Assembly (NCBI RefSeq): GCF_029873635.1
Contig: NC_080417.1
Span: 34,522,214 to 34,586,213, forward strand
Reading direction: 5' to 3'
Source: Malania oleifera
Taxonomy: Eukaryota; Streptophyta; Magnoliopsida; Santalales; Ximeniaceae
Length of the DNA: 64,000 nt
This document shows, one piece after another, positions 12,386-23,932 of the stretch. A program made the translations under genes and the position numbers. The notes under the pieces are model-generated. The model was given only the letters and a program-made list of their open reading frames with translations. It had not been told where the DNA came from and did not search any database. The first letter of the stretch is position 1. Each line of letters starts with the position of its first letter.

Positions 12386-12646
12386 TTTCTCTTGGGGGGC
12401 GGCCGGGAGAGTACTCTGCATGAAAGAGTGAATAAGAATAACGATGAAGTATGGAAACATGGCCGTCATTGAATTGGTATCAGACAAATTATGCAAACGA
12501 TTGTGCAGAATTTGTTTATAGTGTGTTTGGATGCTAATCTTTTAAACATAAATTTAATATTCGAAGTCCATTCATTATTGAAGTGAATGGTGAATAGCTT
12601 CTAAAATAAAATCAATTCACTATATTTTAACCAAGCTTGTGAATAA

Positions 12647-13022
12647 TGTTAAGACCCTGTGAGCAACCAGAAAGATGTGACACTAGAATTTTAACGTGGT
12701 TGGTCAATATTGACCTACGTCCACGGAGCACACACCACAAATTCACTATTCACCAGAAAATTACAATTCTTACTCTCTCTCTCCCTCTTTTCCTCCTCTC
12801 TTTCTCCTCTATGCTCTCTGAGCTTCTCACTTGTGCATCTTTTGTATTCCTCAACCCTCTATTTATAGGGCTGATATTTAAAACAATATTTAATCACAAT
12901 TAAACATAATCAATCACAAATGGGAGGTTTACAATCATGGGATAAATGGGGTTTAATTGCAAACTGTGTTCCAACTCATCACGTGTCTCTAGCTTCTGGC
13001 TCTCCTGTCTCCAGCTACAACA
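12647..13022 (-). repeat. Copia-3 3' LTR (376 bp)
   Basis: Termini are TGTTGTAGCT and CCTTAACA on the minus strand. A polypurine tract (AAGTGGGAGAT) lies next to it at 13023-13033. The minus strand carries a TATA box, CTATAAATAG, near 12858-12869. That box is altered in the 5' LTR. Confidence 0.93.
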
Positions 13023-13093
13023 ATCTCCCACTTGGAGATGGAGACGCCTCCTCAATCAGTATCATGAATAAATGATGTGCTCAAAATATGTCT

Positions 13094-13604
13094 TTAGGAA
13101 TGAAGACCAACTGAAATTGAACACAACTTCAACTTCTTTGTAGTCACCACCTTCCTGTCTGCTCGATTCCTGCGGACTAATTTGATGGCTGTCAGCTTCA
13201 CAACTGGTGCAAAGATGCCAGTGTAGTCAATCCCTTCCTTCTGTTCAAAACCTTTGACTACCAACCGAGGCTTGCACCTTCTGGAGCTGTCATGCTCCTC
13301 TTTGATTCTGTACACCCACTTGTTGTGAAGGCTTTTGGGCAACTCAGCTAGTTCCCACGCTCTATTGAAGGTGAGGGACTTCATCTCATCCTTCATCGCA
13401 AGCTCCCACTTGCTCATATCTGCCACCTGACATGTTTCATCATAGCACTCGGGCTCTCCTCCGTATGTAGGAAGTAAGTAATCAACATACCTTCTGTTTG
13501 GTACATGAGACCAAGTAAATCTCCTAAGCTCTAGAGCTGGAGTAGAAGACAGTGGTGCAACGATCTGCTCCACTGGTTCCTTCAACTGAGGATTCTCGGC
13601 ATTC
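13094..13604 (-). pseudogene. Copia-3 reverse transcriptase start, truncated
   Basis: The frame from 13585 shows the linker before RT (WELAMKDEMKSL, AWELAELPK), then HNKWVYRIK and RLVVKGFEQKEGIDY, and FAPVVKLTAI. It then breaks and joins a short unrelated tail instead of the expected RT core. No YVDD box and no RNase H are present. Its upstream end abuts the pre-integrase frame near 13605, so the integrase core has been deleted at that junction. Confidence 0.88.
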
Positions 13605-14438
13605 TAATGTTGTGTCCCGACACATTCTGAGTGGACTAATTCTAGTCTCTTCTTCTTTGGGGCACGGGTGTTTATCTGGAAACTAACCCTCTTCTGTTTC
13701 CCAACTATACAATCCTCACACATGTCAATCTGCACTGACTGTAGACCACTCAATTTTTCCTTTAAGTGCATCACCCTGAGTCCCTTCTCGCTCATGTGAT
13801 CAAGTCGTTGGTGCCAGATGTTGTTGTCGTCATTTCTTGCAGCAACTGAAATAGACATGGAGGCATTGGAGGTTATAAAAATTGTGCCGATTTTCTTACC
13901 TCGCGTAATCATTAGTACACTCTTTAAAACTTTCCATTCATCGCCAATGAATTTTGTCGTGTATCCCTCATCTACCAGCTGACCAACTGAGATCAAATTC
14001 TTTCTCAGGTATGGAAAATATATGACATCCTTCAGCTTCCATACTGACCCGTTTATATTGATCTTCACAACTCCCTTTCCGGTTATGTCACAAGGTTGAT
14101 TGTTGTCAAGGTACACCTTACCAAAATTACCTAATGTGTACTCCTCTAGGCAATCTCTGCAGCAAGTGGCATGAAATGAAGCTCCGGAGTCTAAGACCCA
14201 AGACTCCTACTTGCTCTCCAAAAAGCATATTAACATCTCATTATTTTCGGAAGCAATATTTGCGTCTGTCTTTGACCTTGTCTCATATTCTTTCTTTTGA
14301 CTCCTGCACTAGTTTTTGTAATGACCAGTTTTTTCACAGTTCCAGCACTCAATAACTTTTGTGCTATAAGAACCTGCGTCCTGAGTACTTCTGGGATTTT
14401 TGGATTTAGACCACCTGGGCCTAGATCTACCGCAGTTG
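13604..14438 (-). pseudogene. Copia-3 zinc knuckle, protease and pre-integrase remains
   Basis: The minus strand shows a CCHC zinc knuckle, C-W-N-C-E-K-T-G-H-Y-K-N-stop-C, at about 14355-14310. The protease motif WVLDSGASFHAT follows at about 14205-14165, then VYLDNNQPCDITGKG, LRKNLISVGQLVDEGY and the pre-integrase WHQRLDHMSEKGLRV with its C-x2-C pair (CEDCIVGKQ). A stop inside the zinc knuckle and one frameshift separate the parts. Gag continues at 19499 on the other side of the nested LTR. Confidence 0.9.
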
Positions 14439-14837
14439 TGTTGACTTTTTGAGTCCGATCCCTATTTTGATAATGACAAACCATAGTATCCCACTTGTGT
14501 AACTGGGTGTGAACAAGTTTATATTTCTGTAAGTACAAGTGATGAACGCAAAATGGAAGTCGTAAAGAGTACTGAGAAGAACACCAATCGGCATATTCTA
14601 TGGAGCATTGAGGAGCAGAAGACACGAAGACTTTATCTATTTTTTGGGTTGTAATAGTAATTAGGGTTGAACGTGCATGCATCTTACATGATTTAAAATT
14701 GAAGCTCTACCTAATCTTAAATTGACCATAGGACGTCCAAATAACATGAAAAACTCTTTTTATAAAATGTCTAACTTATACAAAGGTTTTTAAATGGTTT
14801 TAAAGTTAAAAGAAAGCAAAAACTAAATTTTTCGAAG

Positions 14838-15399
14838 GGGTCGGTCAACCGGCCAGTCGACCGAATGTCATAAATGAGCAATTTTCTCACTCAATTCGAT
14901 CTCATATCAAACCATGTTCAACATGAAAATTGTGGAATTTTCCCATAGCTTGCGTTTGATACCAAGAACGTCTAAATTGGAGTTACACAGAAAGGGTTAT
15001 GGACAAAACACTAAAATGTGTTCGTAAGAGAAAAACTCCCTTCATGTTTCTTTTGTCTCATTGATGGGCATTTTTCTTAAACCAAAACTCATTTATCTTA
15101 AAATGTGTCCAACATTAAAGTTGTGGTATTTTATCTTACCTTTCTATTGATATCAAGAACATCCAATTTTAAGTTGTATAGAAAAAGTTATGGCCAAAAA
15201 ACTGAGCAGTGTCTACATAGAAGAGTCGAGGCCGGTCGACTGAACCTTCACTACGGTCGACCGAAACTCGGGACTTCAAGCCTCGGTCGACTGTAACTTG
15301 AGCCTAGTTGATCAACCTTCTCGAGAAAGTGTCCCAACGGTCGAAAAACAGCTAGTTTTCAAAATAAACATATATTTTAAGGTCCCAACGACTATATAA
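14838..15399 (+). promoter_or_regulatory. LTR U3 region: GTCGAC-cored motif array and TATA box
   Basis: Short inverted-repeat motifs of the type CGGTCGACCG and CGGTCGACTG occur at 14841-14866 and repeatedly at 15227-15345. They stop about 50 bp before CTATATAAC (15392-15400), a good TATA box. A region of about 200 bp including the phrase ACCAAGAACGTCTAA is present twice (about 14870-15040 and 15068-15210). I infer a U3 promoter; no transcript was seen. Confidence 0.55.
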
Positions 15400-16751
15400 C
15401 GGTCACAAGGGGTTTTTGCTTGTAAATACAACCCCAAAACACTTGAAAATTGTTGGAGAATCCCTTTGTTAATTTAATTTATCATTCTTTGATTCTCCCA
15501 CACTTTTATACCCCATTTGTTCTTTAAATTCTCATTTTTCTCCTACTCTTCTTTTAGTTGAAAATCATTTTGGGAGAAAATATACTTGGGGGTTTTATGT
15601 GAAGAGGCTTGAGCATATATCATATACATATGTATTGCTTGATGGCCTTCTTCTTTCATTTGTGATATATTTTCAAAGATTAAAATGTCTCATATTTTCT
15701 TCTTTTGAAAACCATTTTTGGGGAAAATATTTTTGGGGTTATATTTGTCACGACCTGCTCATTTTTCACAATTTTTTTTAATAACAATATTAACGTCATA
15801 CATTCCAGCTTGGCAGGTCACCATCCACCTGGACTCGTGGGTACCAGGGATACATCAAAACACAATCGGAAGCCTAAGCAGCAGGAAATATATATATATT
15901 CACAACATTGTAAATACAAAACATCCATCATTTTACCATATATACCAGAGCCACTACATTCACCGTACTTCCATATATACATCTCAAAAATAAGACCTAG
16001 GGACATTTCTCCAAAATCTAACTGTCCGTACAAAACTTACCCTTCAAAAAGGGTAGATACACAACACTAGCTCAGCAGGGCTTTTCTCGCTCTCCTATCT
16101 GGGGCTCCTGAAAAGTTTATAATATTTAGGGGTGAGACACCTCTCAGTAAGGGAAATAAACTAATACCAGTGTGTGGCAACATGAGTATTTTGTATTCTA
16201 TATATATCATATATAACATATTCAATACTGTTTATAAAATCTGGGAAACATATGTATATCAAAACATGGCAGAACATACTGCATTTCATAAGCATATCTC
16301 ATCTCATATCATAATAATAATAACATAAAAATATTCCTGGTAGGTTAACTGGCTGTTGTCATGTATTACCCTCACATAACTAGGTTGTGTAGCCCGAAGG
16401 CGGGACCTGACAATGGTTGGCCGACCACTGCCAAGTCAAATAGTAGTCTGTTAGTCCGATGGGTTTACCAGACCTGGTTCGTACACCAGGGGCGATCAAC
16501 ACACTTCTTATAAACCACATCGACCATCCAATATCACACCACTCCGTACAGCGGCGTTAACACAGATAACATGATCACGAAGACCATGGACACATAGCAA
16601 CGGTACCGTGCAAGTGCTAGCCTAGACCAAGCCAACCAGGTTCTGATATCATATACATATACTAAAATCGTGATACATGAATATCTTATATCATTAATTA
16701 TCAAATCAATCATATCATTTGCACATATACGTATATCATGAAAATCATCAA

Positions 16752-16951
16752 CCCGTACGCCGGCAAAACATAGCACAGCCCATACGCTGGCAAATCACAG
16801 TCACATAGCACAGCCCGTACGCCGGAAAACATAGCATAACCTGTACGCTAGCAAATCACATCACATAACACGCCCCGTACGCCGGCAAATCATGTCATAG
16901 CATGACCCGTACGTCGGCAAACATATCATAAAAATCTCGGCCCGTACGCCG
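16752..16951. repeat. Short repeats with CCCGTACGCCGG core
   Basis: Seven copies of a CCCGTACGCCGGCAAA-like unit lie 25-40 bp apart inside the Gypsy-type LTR, separated by CATAGCACAG-like spacers. The core contains the palindrome GTAC. Confidence 0.85.
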
Positions 16952-17696
16952 GTTTTTTCATCATAAAAATCCATATCATTCACATTCCCAGAAAGCAGTA
17001 TTTTATATCATTTATACTCATGCCACACAGATGGATTTTCACATATTCAACATACCATCATTTTAACAATATTCTCCAAAACATAAATCATACATATAAA
17101 TATATTTATTTTCCTGAAACCAAATGATACAAATATATATATATACATGTGTTTTCTCAAAATGAACTAGCTTAGTTTATCCCCTTACCTGATTCCTGGA
17201 AAGCTCCTAATAAAACTGCTTCGCACTCGTAGGGTTCCTAACTCAACACCTTGAAAATGAAAACTCCCAGTATTAAAGTTAAGTATTTTCATACGTACAA
17301 CATTTTCTATAACTACCACTAAGTCAAATTCGTCTTAAAAGTCTTACCTCAACTTAGGGATGATTCCCTACGTTCCCAATTCAACACCCCTGGAAACAAC
17401 ATTGTCCAGAATTAAAGTTCAGTATTTTTAAGCGTATAACACTTTTTACAACTGTCACAAATCCAAATATTGAGTAAAAGGACTTACCCTGGATTTGGGA
17501 TGGTTTCCAACTTGCTTTCACCAACGATCCGCTCTAGCAAAAATGGAGAGAACTTCCCCAGGAGCATCGTGGTGACTTCGGATTGTCAATCCGGTGAAGA
17601 TTTGGCCCGAAATCAACGAAAGAAAGAGGGAAAACCGAAAGGGAGAGAGAGAGAGAGAAATGGTAGCTTCGTTTGTAAGTTAAAAATCCAGATTTT

Positions 17697-17945
17697 TCTA
17701 TTCATAGACAGGGGATTTCATCGACGAGACACGTCACCTTGTCGACAAGTCCTTCATTAAATTCGTCGACGAGACCCTGTATTCGTTGAAGAAATTCAGG
17801 TTGCCCTAGAACCTCTCTCGATATTTTCTTGTCGACGAAGCCCTGTGCTCGTCGACAAATTTTCTTATGCACTCGTCGACGAGTCCTAACAATTTCCTTG
17901 AAATTATGGTTATCCCCCAAAATACAATGTCGTCGACGAAGTCTA
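17697..17945 (-). promoter_or_regulatory. Gypsy LTR U3: CGTCGACG motif array and TATA-like box
   Basis: Motifs of the type CTCGTCGACGAG and TTGTCGACAAG recur at about 17717, 17741, 17762, 17831, 17849, 17874 and 17930. Read on the minus strand they precede the TATA-like CTATGAATAG. A GA-rich tract (17642-17659) follows the TATA box in the putative leader. Promoter function is inferred. Confidence 0.5.
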
Positions 17946-19498
17946 CGGCCTCCTTCTGTTTCTGTTTCTGTTTCTATTTTTCTCCCTCTTATTATTAAAA
18001 TCATATTATTCTTCAGGTCACTACAATATTTGAAGAGGCTTGAGCATATAACATTCTCTATATGTATATTGCTTGAAGGCCTTTCTATTTTTCATGTTTT
18101 CAAAGATTAAATTTCTCTTATATTCTTTTATTTGGAAAAATACTTTTTGGAGAAATTTCTTGTGAATAATGTCTTGAAGGCTTAGACTAATATTCTTGCT
18201 CATATATTTTGCTTGAATGCCTTCTTGGGATTAATTTTACTAAAGTCAATCATTTTGAAGAAAACTCTAATATCCTCCTACTCTTATCTTTGAAATACAT
18301 TTATTGGAGAATTTCTTTGGGTTATACAAGAAGAAGCCTTGAGCATATATCAATTTAATATATACTTGCTTGAGAGACTTCTCCTTTTATTTTATAAAGG
18401 TCAATCATTTTGATAGCAAAATCCTAGTTTCTCTTACTTATCTTGAAGTATATTTTTGGAGAAACTCTTTGAGTTATTTAAGAGCTTTGAGCTTATATTC
18501 ATTAATATATATTGGCTTGAAAAGCTTCTTGAAAAAAAAAAAAAATAAGGTTAAAGCATATATTTATTTTTGCTCGGTAACCTTTATGATTTAAATTTGA
18601 AAAAGTCAATCATTTTAGAAAAGAAAATCATTTTCCAAACTCTCAAGTTTTACTAGAAAAATATTTTGAGAGAAAACTCATACTCTACATGAGCTTCATT
18701 TCAAAATCATATGAGAGTGCATATTAGATTTTAATGTTGTACATCCCTGCTTAGTTTAGAAGCATTTGTTTGTACGCAAATTCTATTAAATATATTTGTA
18801 TTCCAGGTGTGGCTTGAAGAGGGAGACTAGCCCTAGAATAGTCCTGGGTAGACTTAGACCCAGTTAAGAAAGTCCCGGACTGGTTTAGACTCGATTAGGA
18901 AAGCTAGGTGTGCCATCCTGGTAAGACGTGACAGTTGGGTTCAGCCCATTAATTGAACTGGGGAGTCTCAGCACCGTAAATGAGACCGGTTCGGTTTAGC
19001 CCAAAATTGAACTAGGGAGTCTCATCCCCGCAAGTGAGACTAGTTTGACTCAGCCTAGTAATTAAACTAGGGTTTTCCTCGCCCCGTAAGGAGAGGATGT
19101 AAAAGGTTTTTACTCCGCCCAGTTAAGTGAGCATGTTATAATGGAATCCTTGGGGATAAGCCCAAGGCGGGGATGTAGGCTGGTTTGGCCGAACCTCAAT
19201 AACAAATCTGGTGTCGTTCTCTCTCTATCTTATTTAAATTCCTGCACTTTAATTTCAGCATGTGTATGAATGTTTATTTAATGTCAAAATTATTCTCATG
19301 CACACATTTAATTTAAATAAGATACTACACATGTGTATGTTTGCTTTTATTATTAAACTCGATTTACATACACGTATATATATATATGTTGAATGGGATA
19401 TGAACTGTGGTGAATCGGTGAAACATTTAAATTAGCTTAAAAGTTTTTAAAACCCAATTCACCCCCCCTCTTGGGATCACACCGATTCCAACAAGTTG

Positions 19499-20030
19499 TT
19501 TGATCGTCTATGCCTGTTTCCTCTGCCTCAACTCTCCATGTTCAAGGCTGAACTCGAAGTGGAGCCATGGTTCTACTGCATTCTGATTTCTTCTGTCAAA
19601 ATCATGCTGACGACCTCATCGTATACAAGCTTCGATTTTCCCGCAGAGCTACTGATGGCAATAACGACACCAGTCCAACTTTCAGGCAACTAACTGAGAA
19701 CCAGTAGGGCCCAAATCTCATTATCAAACTTTATCCCGACTGAGGCGAGTTGATCCGACAACTCATTGAAATTATTCAAATGTCTGCTAAAACTTTCACC
19801 TGCAGACATGCTCATCGTAAGTAGTCTTTTCATGAGATGTACCTTGTTTGCAACTGAAGGCTGCTCGTACATATTAGAGAGCGCATCCATCAGAGACTTG
19901 GTAGATGTTATATGTTTGATATTGAACGCCACAGATTTTGACAACGTCATTCTAATGGCTCCAATGGCTTTTTGATCAAGGAACTCCCACTCGTCCTCGT
20001 TTCTTTCGACATCTCGATTTTCTAATCTAA
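19499..20030 (-). pseudogene. Copia-3 gag, N-terminal to middle part
   Basis: The minus strand reads WEFLDQKAIGAIRMTLSKSV at about 20000-19935, then SLMDALSNMYEQPS, LTMSMSAGESFSRHLNNFNE and GIKFDNEIWALLVLSQLPESW. These are classic signatures of the UBN2-type gag domain of plant Copia elements. It continues into the arginine-rich stretch before the zinc knuckle, which lies beyond the nested LTR. A stop is present near 19535 and upstream codons are also broken. Confidence 0.88.
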
Positions 20031-20695
20031 AGATGGAATTAGCTCAAATGGATAGCGCAATTGGATTCGGAATGATCGAAAACCCTGGAAATGGTTCAAG
20101 TCGCTCCAAAAACGGACCCAAAAAGATTTCGAAAAGTTCAGTCAAAGATTTAGGTCAAACTTGGTCCACTTGGTCAACTCTGCTAACGTGGCAGATAACA
20201 CAGCACGTTGACGTGGCAACTGATGTGGCACCTGCTGATGTGTCAGTGGGCCCACCTACTGATGTGGCGGCTGGCGTGTCACTCGGATGACTTGGCACCC
20301 CTGCTGACATGGCACCCCCCAGGTCTGGATCGTCGGTTCGGGTTGGATACGGATCCGCGGATTAGGTCTTGGGTTGATCCGGTCTAAGTTAGCGTCTGGC
20401 TCGGGTCGGGTGTGTACCGGGTCGGGTTGAGGCGGTCTGAGCGAGGAAGACGTGTGGCAACGCGTGGGCGCGTGAAGAGCTGGTCACCAGCGCGTGGCGA
20501 AGCGTCTTGCTCCGGCAAGGCGTGTGAGACTTCGTTTGAACTCCGTTCAAGCTCTGGCTTGCATGGTTCTCTTCGTCTCGATGAGCTGAATATGATGGGC
20601 GCCTCAAAACTTAGTTTTGAGCCACTGGATAGAGCTCTGATTTCGAGATCACTTCCAATCTGGCTTTTCTGCTCCAACCGGGCTCTGATACCACT
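20031..20695 (-). other. Copia-3 5' leader and primer-binding site
   Basis: TGGTATCAGAGCC (minus strand, about 20681-20693) follows the 5' LTR after two bases and matches initiator tRNA-Met. The remaining roughly 650 bp are GC-rich and have no convincing coding frame. A TGATGTGGCA-like motif recurs between about 20200 and 20310. Confidence 0.8.
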
Positions 20696-21074
20696 TGTTA
20701 GGACCCTGTGAACAACCAGAAAGATGTGACACCAGAATTTTAACGTGGTTCGGTCAATATCAACCTACGTCCATGGAGCACACACCACAAATTTACTATT
20801 TGCCAGAAAATTACAATTCTCACACTCTCTCTCTCCCTCTCTTCCTCTTCTCTTTCTCCTCTCTGCTCTCTAAGCTTCTCACTTGTGCATCTCTTGTATT
20901 CCTCAACCCTCTATTTGTAGAGCTGATATTTAAAACAATATTTAATCACAATTAAACATAATCAATCACAAATGAGAGGTTTACAATCATGGGATAAATG
21001 GAGATTAATTGCAAACCGCGTTTCAACTCATCACGCGTCTTCAGCTTCTGGCTCTCCTGTCTCTAGCTACAACA
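20696..21074 (-). repeat. Copia-3 5' LTR (379 bp)
   Basis: It pairs with 12647-13022. The TATA box seen in the 3' LTR is changed here to CTACAAATAG (near 20910-20921), which probably weakens transcription of the element. Confidence 0.93.
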
Positions 21075-21079
21075 AATAA

Positions 21080-21870
21080 CACCACTAAATTATTTGTTAT
21101 ACATATTCGTAGTAGTCCTCTGTGGCTCTTAAGTAAGGCTAAGAAAGTGTAATTCAATTTGAATGTGACTCCTAATCGGTGCTATTTTTGTTTCATTTTC
21201 TTTATGTACTAGGAATACCATTATCTTTTATCGAGACAACCAAATTCAATTGGCAAACTAACGCATTTTTACCCATAACTAATTGTTGGGGTGTAAATGG
21301 TGTCATCATTTTCTTTGATTGTGCATCATCTCCATCATTGCCATCTTCTGTCATCTTCACCACACCTTCCCAAAACACACAAACTTCCTCTGTTTTTTCT
21401 CCTACCACATTGGCCTGGCTGTCCATTTATGACAAAATGGAAAAGAAATGATTAGCTACAATTACTTTACCCTTTGACTTCTGCACAGTGTTCAATAAAG
21501 GTTTGGAGTTGACACATGCAACTAGTGATGATTTTTTTACCATTCCATAAATTGTCAGAGATATCCCAGATGTGTTTTCTTGATGAGTGGTTCAGATTGG
21601 TCATCATGCCAATTGCCCACCACCTCACATTGAAGAACCGTAGCATAAAATAACTAGGAACCCTTCTAGCGAAGTTCTTTTGTGTGTTCTTCCATGATTC
21701 TCCTGTTGTTAATATAGGTAACATAAGCCGCTACTGGCAGAATCCAGAGATTCAACCTCACACAACGTTTCACAAAATCTTAACAACAATTAGCCCCAAT
21801 CTTCTTCTTGATCAATATATCTCTATTACTCTTAGCACTAGTAACTGATGATACTGCTTTTGCAATCATA
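21080..21870. other. Region upstream of the pectinesterase gene
   Basis: No gene is recognised. Small frames on both strands carry no family signature. It must include the promoter and 5' UTR of the downstream gene, but no convincing TATA box or motif could be fixed. Confidence 0.45.
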
Positions 21871-23932
21871 ATGAGGCTGTTCTTGTTGATTCTACAGTTT
21901 GGATTTGCCACAAGTGCTTTGATTAATCAAAATAGATCCAATGGGCCGGTGATGATTGAAGAAGACTACATAAATTGGGTGAAACAAACTGGTTTTTTCA
22001 AGCATTCATTTTACCAGAAAGCAAGGAACAAATTCAAGCCTTGCTTAACCTTAAAGGTTAACAAAAACCATGCATTAGGCGATTTTACCACAGTGAAAAA
22101 GGCTATCAATTCAGTTCCAGTTGTTAATCTCTGTCGGGTGGTTATCTCCATTGGCCCAGGGATTTACAGGTAATATATAAGCAGAGTTGTTGTTTATTTT
22201 GTTATGGAAGGGTCCTCTTTAGTTACATTTGTTTTAGATTAGTAGCTTTATCACCACCTATAAATAACAGCGTTCAGTAAATTTTGATGGCATGGAAATG
22301 CAGGGAGAAGGTTGAGATTCCGGCAACAATGGCCTACGTGAGCCTGGAAGGTGCTGGTGCAGACAAGACTATTATAGAGTGGAATGACACAGCAGACAGA
22401 ATTGGTAAGAATGGACTACCACTGGGTACCTATGCTTCTGCAACGTTTGCCGTTAATTCTCCCTACTTCATTGGAAAGAATATCACTTTCAAGGTAAGAC
22501 CAAGTTTCAAGACTGGACGCAAAATACATTATTTAATAGGACAAATTGCATAGAGTTTTAATTTTGATATTCAACTTCTTGAACTCGCAATTCAGTTGTA
22601 ATATTATTCCTTATAGCCAACATTGACCAACAAGCATCGGCTTGCTTAACAAACTTGTGACTAGGACTTTAAATTACTTTTTCCCTTCTAAGCTCCCAAA
22701 AATCCATGACATCTTGTACTCTGATTCCTCCATTTATGCGATCATCGCCTCAACCTTGCTTATGCCATCTCAATCAAACCTACATTGCCTCGTCACTTCA
22801 TGCATTCTGGAGTTCAAAGTAGAGCTGTTTTGCATTTTAGTGGGATGAAAAAGTAATTTACAAAATCCTGGTCATGAGCTTGTCAAGTGGACAAACATTG
22901 TTTAGTCAATTTTAATTGTGGAAGATCACATTGCAATTTGTTTGCAAGTTGGAAGGGGGGAAATGGCCAGATTGAACATCAGGGATTAAAGTGTAATTAA
23001 ATGAAATTTTGGAGAACTATTTATATAAGTTGTCCTACTTAATAACATTTATACTGGTGAAACCACTATGTTTTAACTTTTGATATTTTAACCCAGTTAT
23101 CAAAAGGGGAGTGAGAAATAGATTAAGAAGCCACGTGAAGTCTCATCGATCAATTTAGTGCTTATTTATTGATTTTTATGTTGTGCAACAGAATAATGCA
23201 CCGCCACCACCGTCGGGAGCACAAGGGAAGCAGGCAGTGGCGCTGCGAATCTCGGCAGACGCAGCAGCACTTATAGGTTGCAAGTTCATCGGAGCACAGG
23301 ATACGCTTTATGATCATTTAGGGAGGCACTACTTCAACGACTGCTACATTCAGGGTTCGGTGGACTTCATATTTGGGAATGGTCTGTCACTGTACAAGGG
23401 CTGCCATTTACATGCCATCACCAACAGCTATGGAGCCTTAACCGCCCAGAAGAGGGACAGCTTGCTTCAGAAAACGGGGTTCTCCTTTGTCAGCTGCAGG
23501 ATCACTGGGTCAGGTGCCCTTTACCTTGGGAGGGCGTGGGGCACTTTCTCTAGGGTGGTCTTTGCTTACACTTACATGGACAAGATCATCGCCCCTAGAG
23601 GCTGGTCTGATTGGGGAGACGAGCACAGGCACACGTACTTCACTCTCTCTTTCTCAAAAGTGATGAATGGTCCATTCTGTTTTGTTTTTGGCTCACTGAG
23701 ATATTATTAGATTTGTACATGTGGGTAGTTGAGATAGCTAAATATATATCTAACGCAAACAATGCTGGAATTGGTTTGCAGGACAGTATTCTATGGGCAA
23801 TACAAGTGCTGGGGGCCGGGGGCTGATTTTGGAGGGAGGGTGTCATGGTCCAGGGAACTCACTCAGCAAGAGGCCCGACCATTCATTTCGCTTGCCTTCA
23901 TCGATGGCTACCAGTGGCTCACAAACTCGTGA
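21871..23932 (+). CDS. Pectinesterase (pectin methylesterase), 4 exons, intact
   Basis: It removes methyl esters from cell-wall pectin (carbohydrate esterase family 8). Exons are 21871-22169, 22304-22493, 23192-23634 and 23782-23932 (stop TGA). All introns are GT-AG and the spliced frame gives 360 residues. The start ATG at 21871 gives a hydrophobic signal peptide, [16 protein letters not shown], for export to the wall. Catalytic positions known from carrot PME are present: Q177 (GKQAVALR), Q199 and D200 (GAQDTLYD), D221 (GSVDFIFGN) and R277 (LGRAWG). The usual LGRPW is LGRAW here, as I recall from the PME53-like group. About 55-60 residues separate the signal peptide from the catalytic fold ([10 protein letters not shown]). 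That is too short for the inhibitor-like PRO domain, so it belongs to the group without PRO. The last exon encodes [14 protein letters not shown] and ends in DGYQWLTNS. Function is very likely; substrate pattern and tissue are unknown. Confidence 0.95.

Larger units (their letters stand above)
15746..18025 (-). mobile_element. Gypsy-type solo LTR (2280 bp), nested level 3
   Basis: On the + strand it begins TGTCACGACC and ends GGTCACTACA, with the 5-bp target duplication atatt on each side (15741-15745 and 18026-18030). Precise removal rejoins the host LTR. On the minus strand the ends read TGTAGTGACC...GGTCGTGACA, typical of plant Ty3/Gypsy LTRs. A TATA-like CTATGAATAG (about 17697-17706) lies some 320 bp from that 5' end. 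It contains no coding domains. A second member of this kind is at 57120-58943. Confidence 0.88.
14439..19493 (+). mobile_element. Nested long solo LTR (Copia-type) with its own nested insertion
   Basis: Termini are TGTTGACTTT and GATTCCAACA, flanked by the target duplication agttg at 14434-14438 and 19494-19498. It sits in Copia-3 gag, and removing it restores a continuous gag path on the minus strand. Without the Gypsy LTR inside it (15746-18025) it is about 2.77 kb long. There is no coding region, primer site or second LTR, so it is a solo LTR. Orientation + is inferred from the TATA box at 15393-15399 and from the C-run (CACCCCCCC) near the 3' end. Related copies lie at 24657-26246 (+) and 59145-61195 (-). 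Confidence 0.85.
12642..21079 (-). mobile_element. Copia-3: Copia element with both LTRs and target duplication
   Basis: Reading the minus strand: 5' LTR (21074-20696), primer-binding site, long GC-rich leader, gag (about 20020-19500), a foreign insertion (19493-14439), then gag zinc knuckle, protease, pre-integrase region, start of RT, polypurine tract and 3' LTR (13022-12647). The target duplication aataa is present on both sides (12642-12646 and 21075-21079). The integrase core and most of RT/RNase H are deleted. By eye the LTRs differ at about 25-30 of 378 positions, so the insertion is not recent. Confidence 0.93.

Noticed and set aside
15818-16070. Overlapping open frames at the start of the Gypsy-type LTR
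   Set aside because: They sit within an LTR and have no similarity to retrotransposon or host proteins.
20384-20711. Overlapping open frames on both strands in GC-rich sequence
   Set aside because: They lie in the non-coding leader of Copia-3; GC-rich sequence has few stops by chance.
21467-21724. Minus-strand open frame upstream of the pectinesterase
   Set aside because: No recognisable domain and no splice or codon support.
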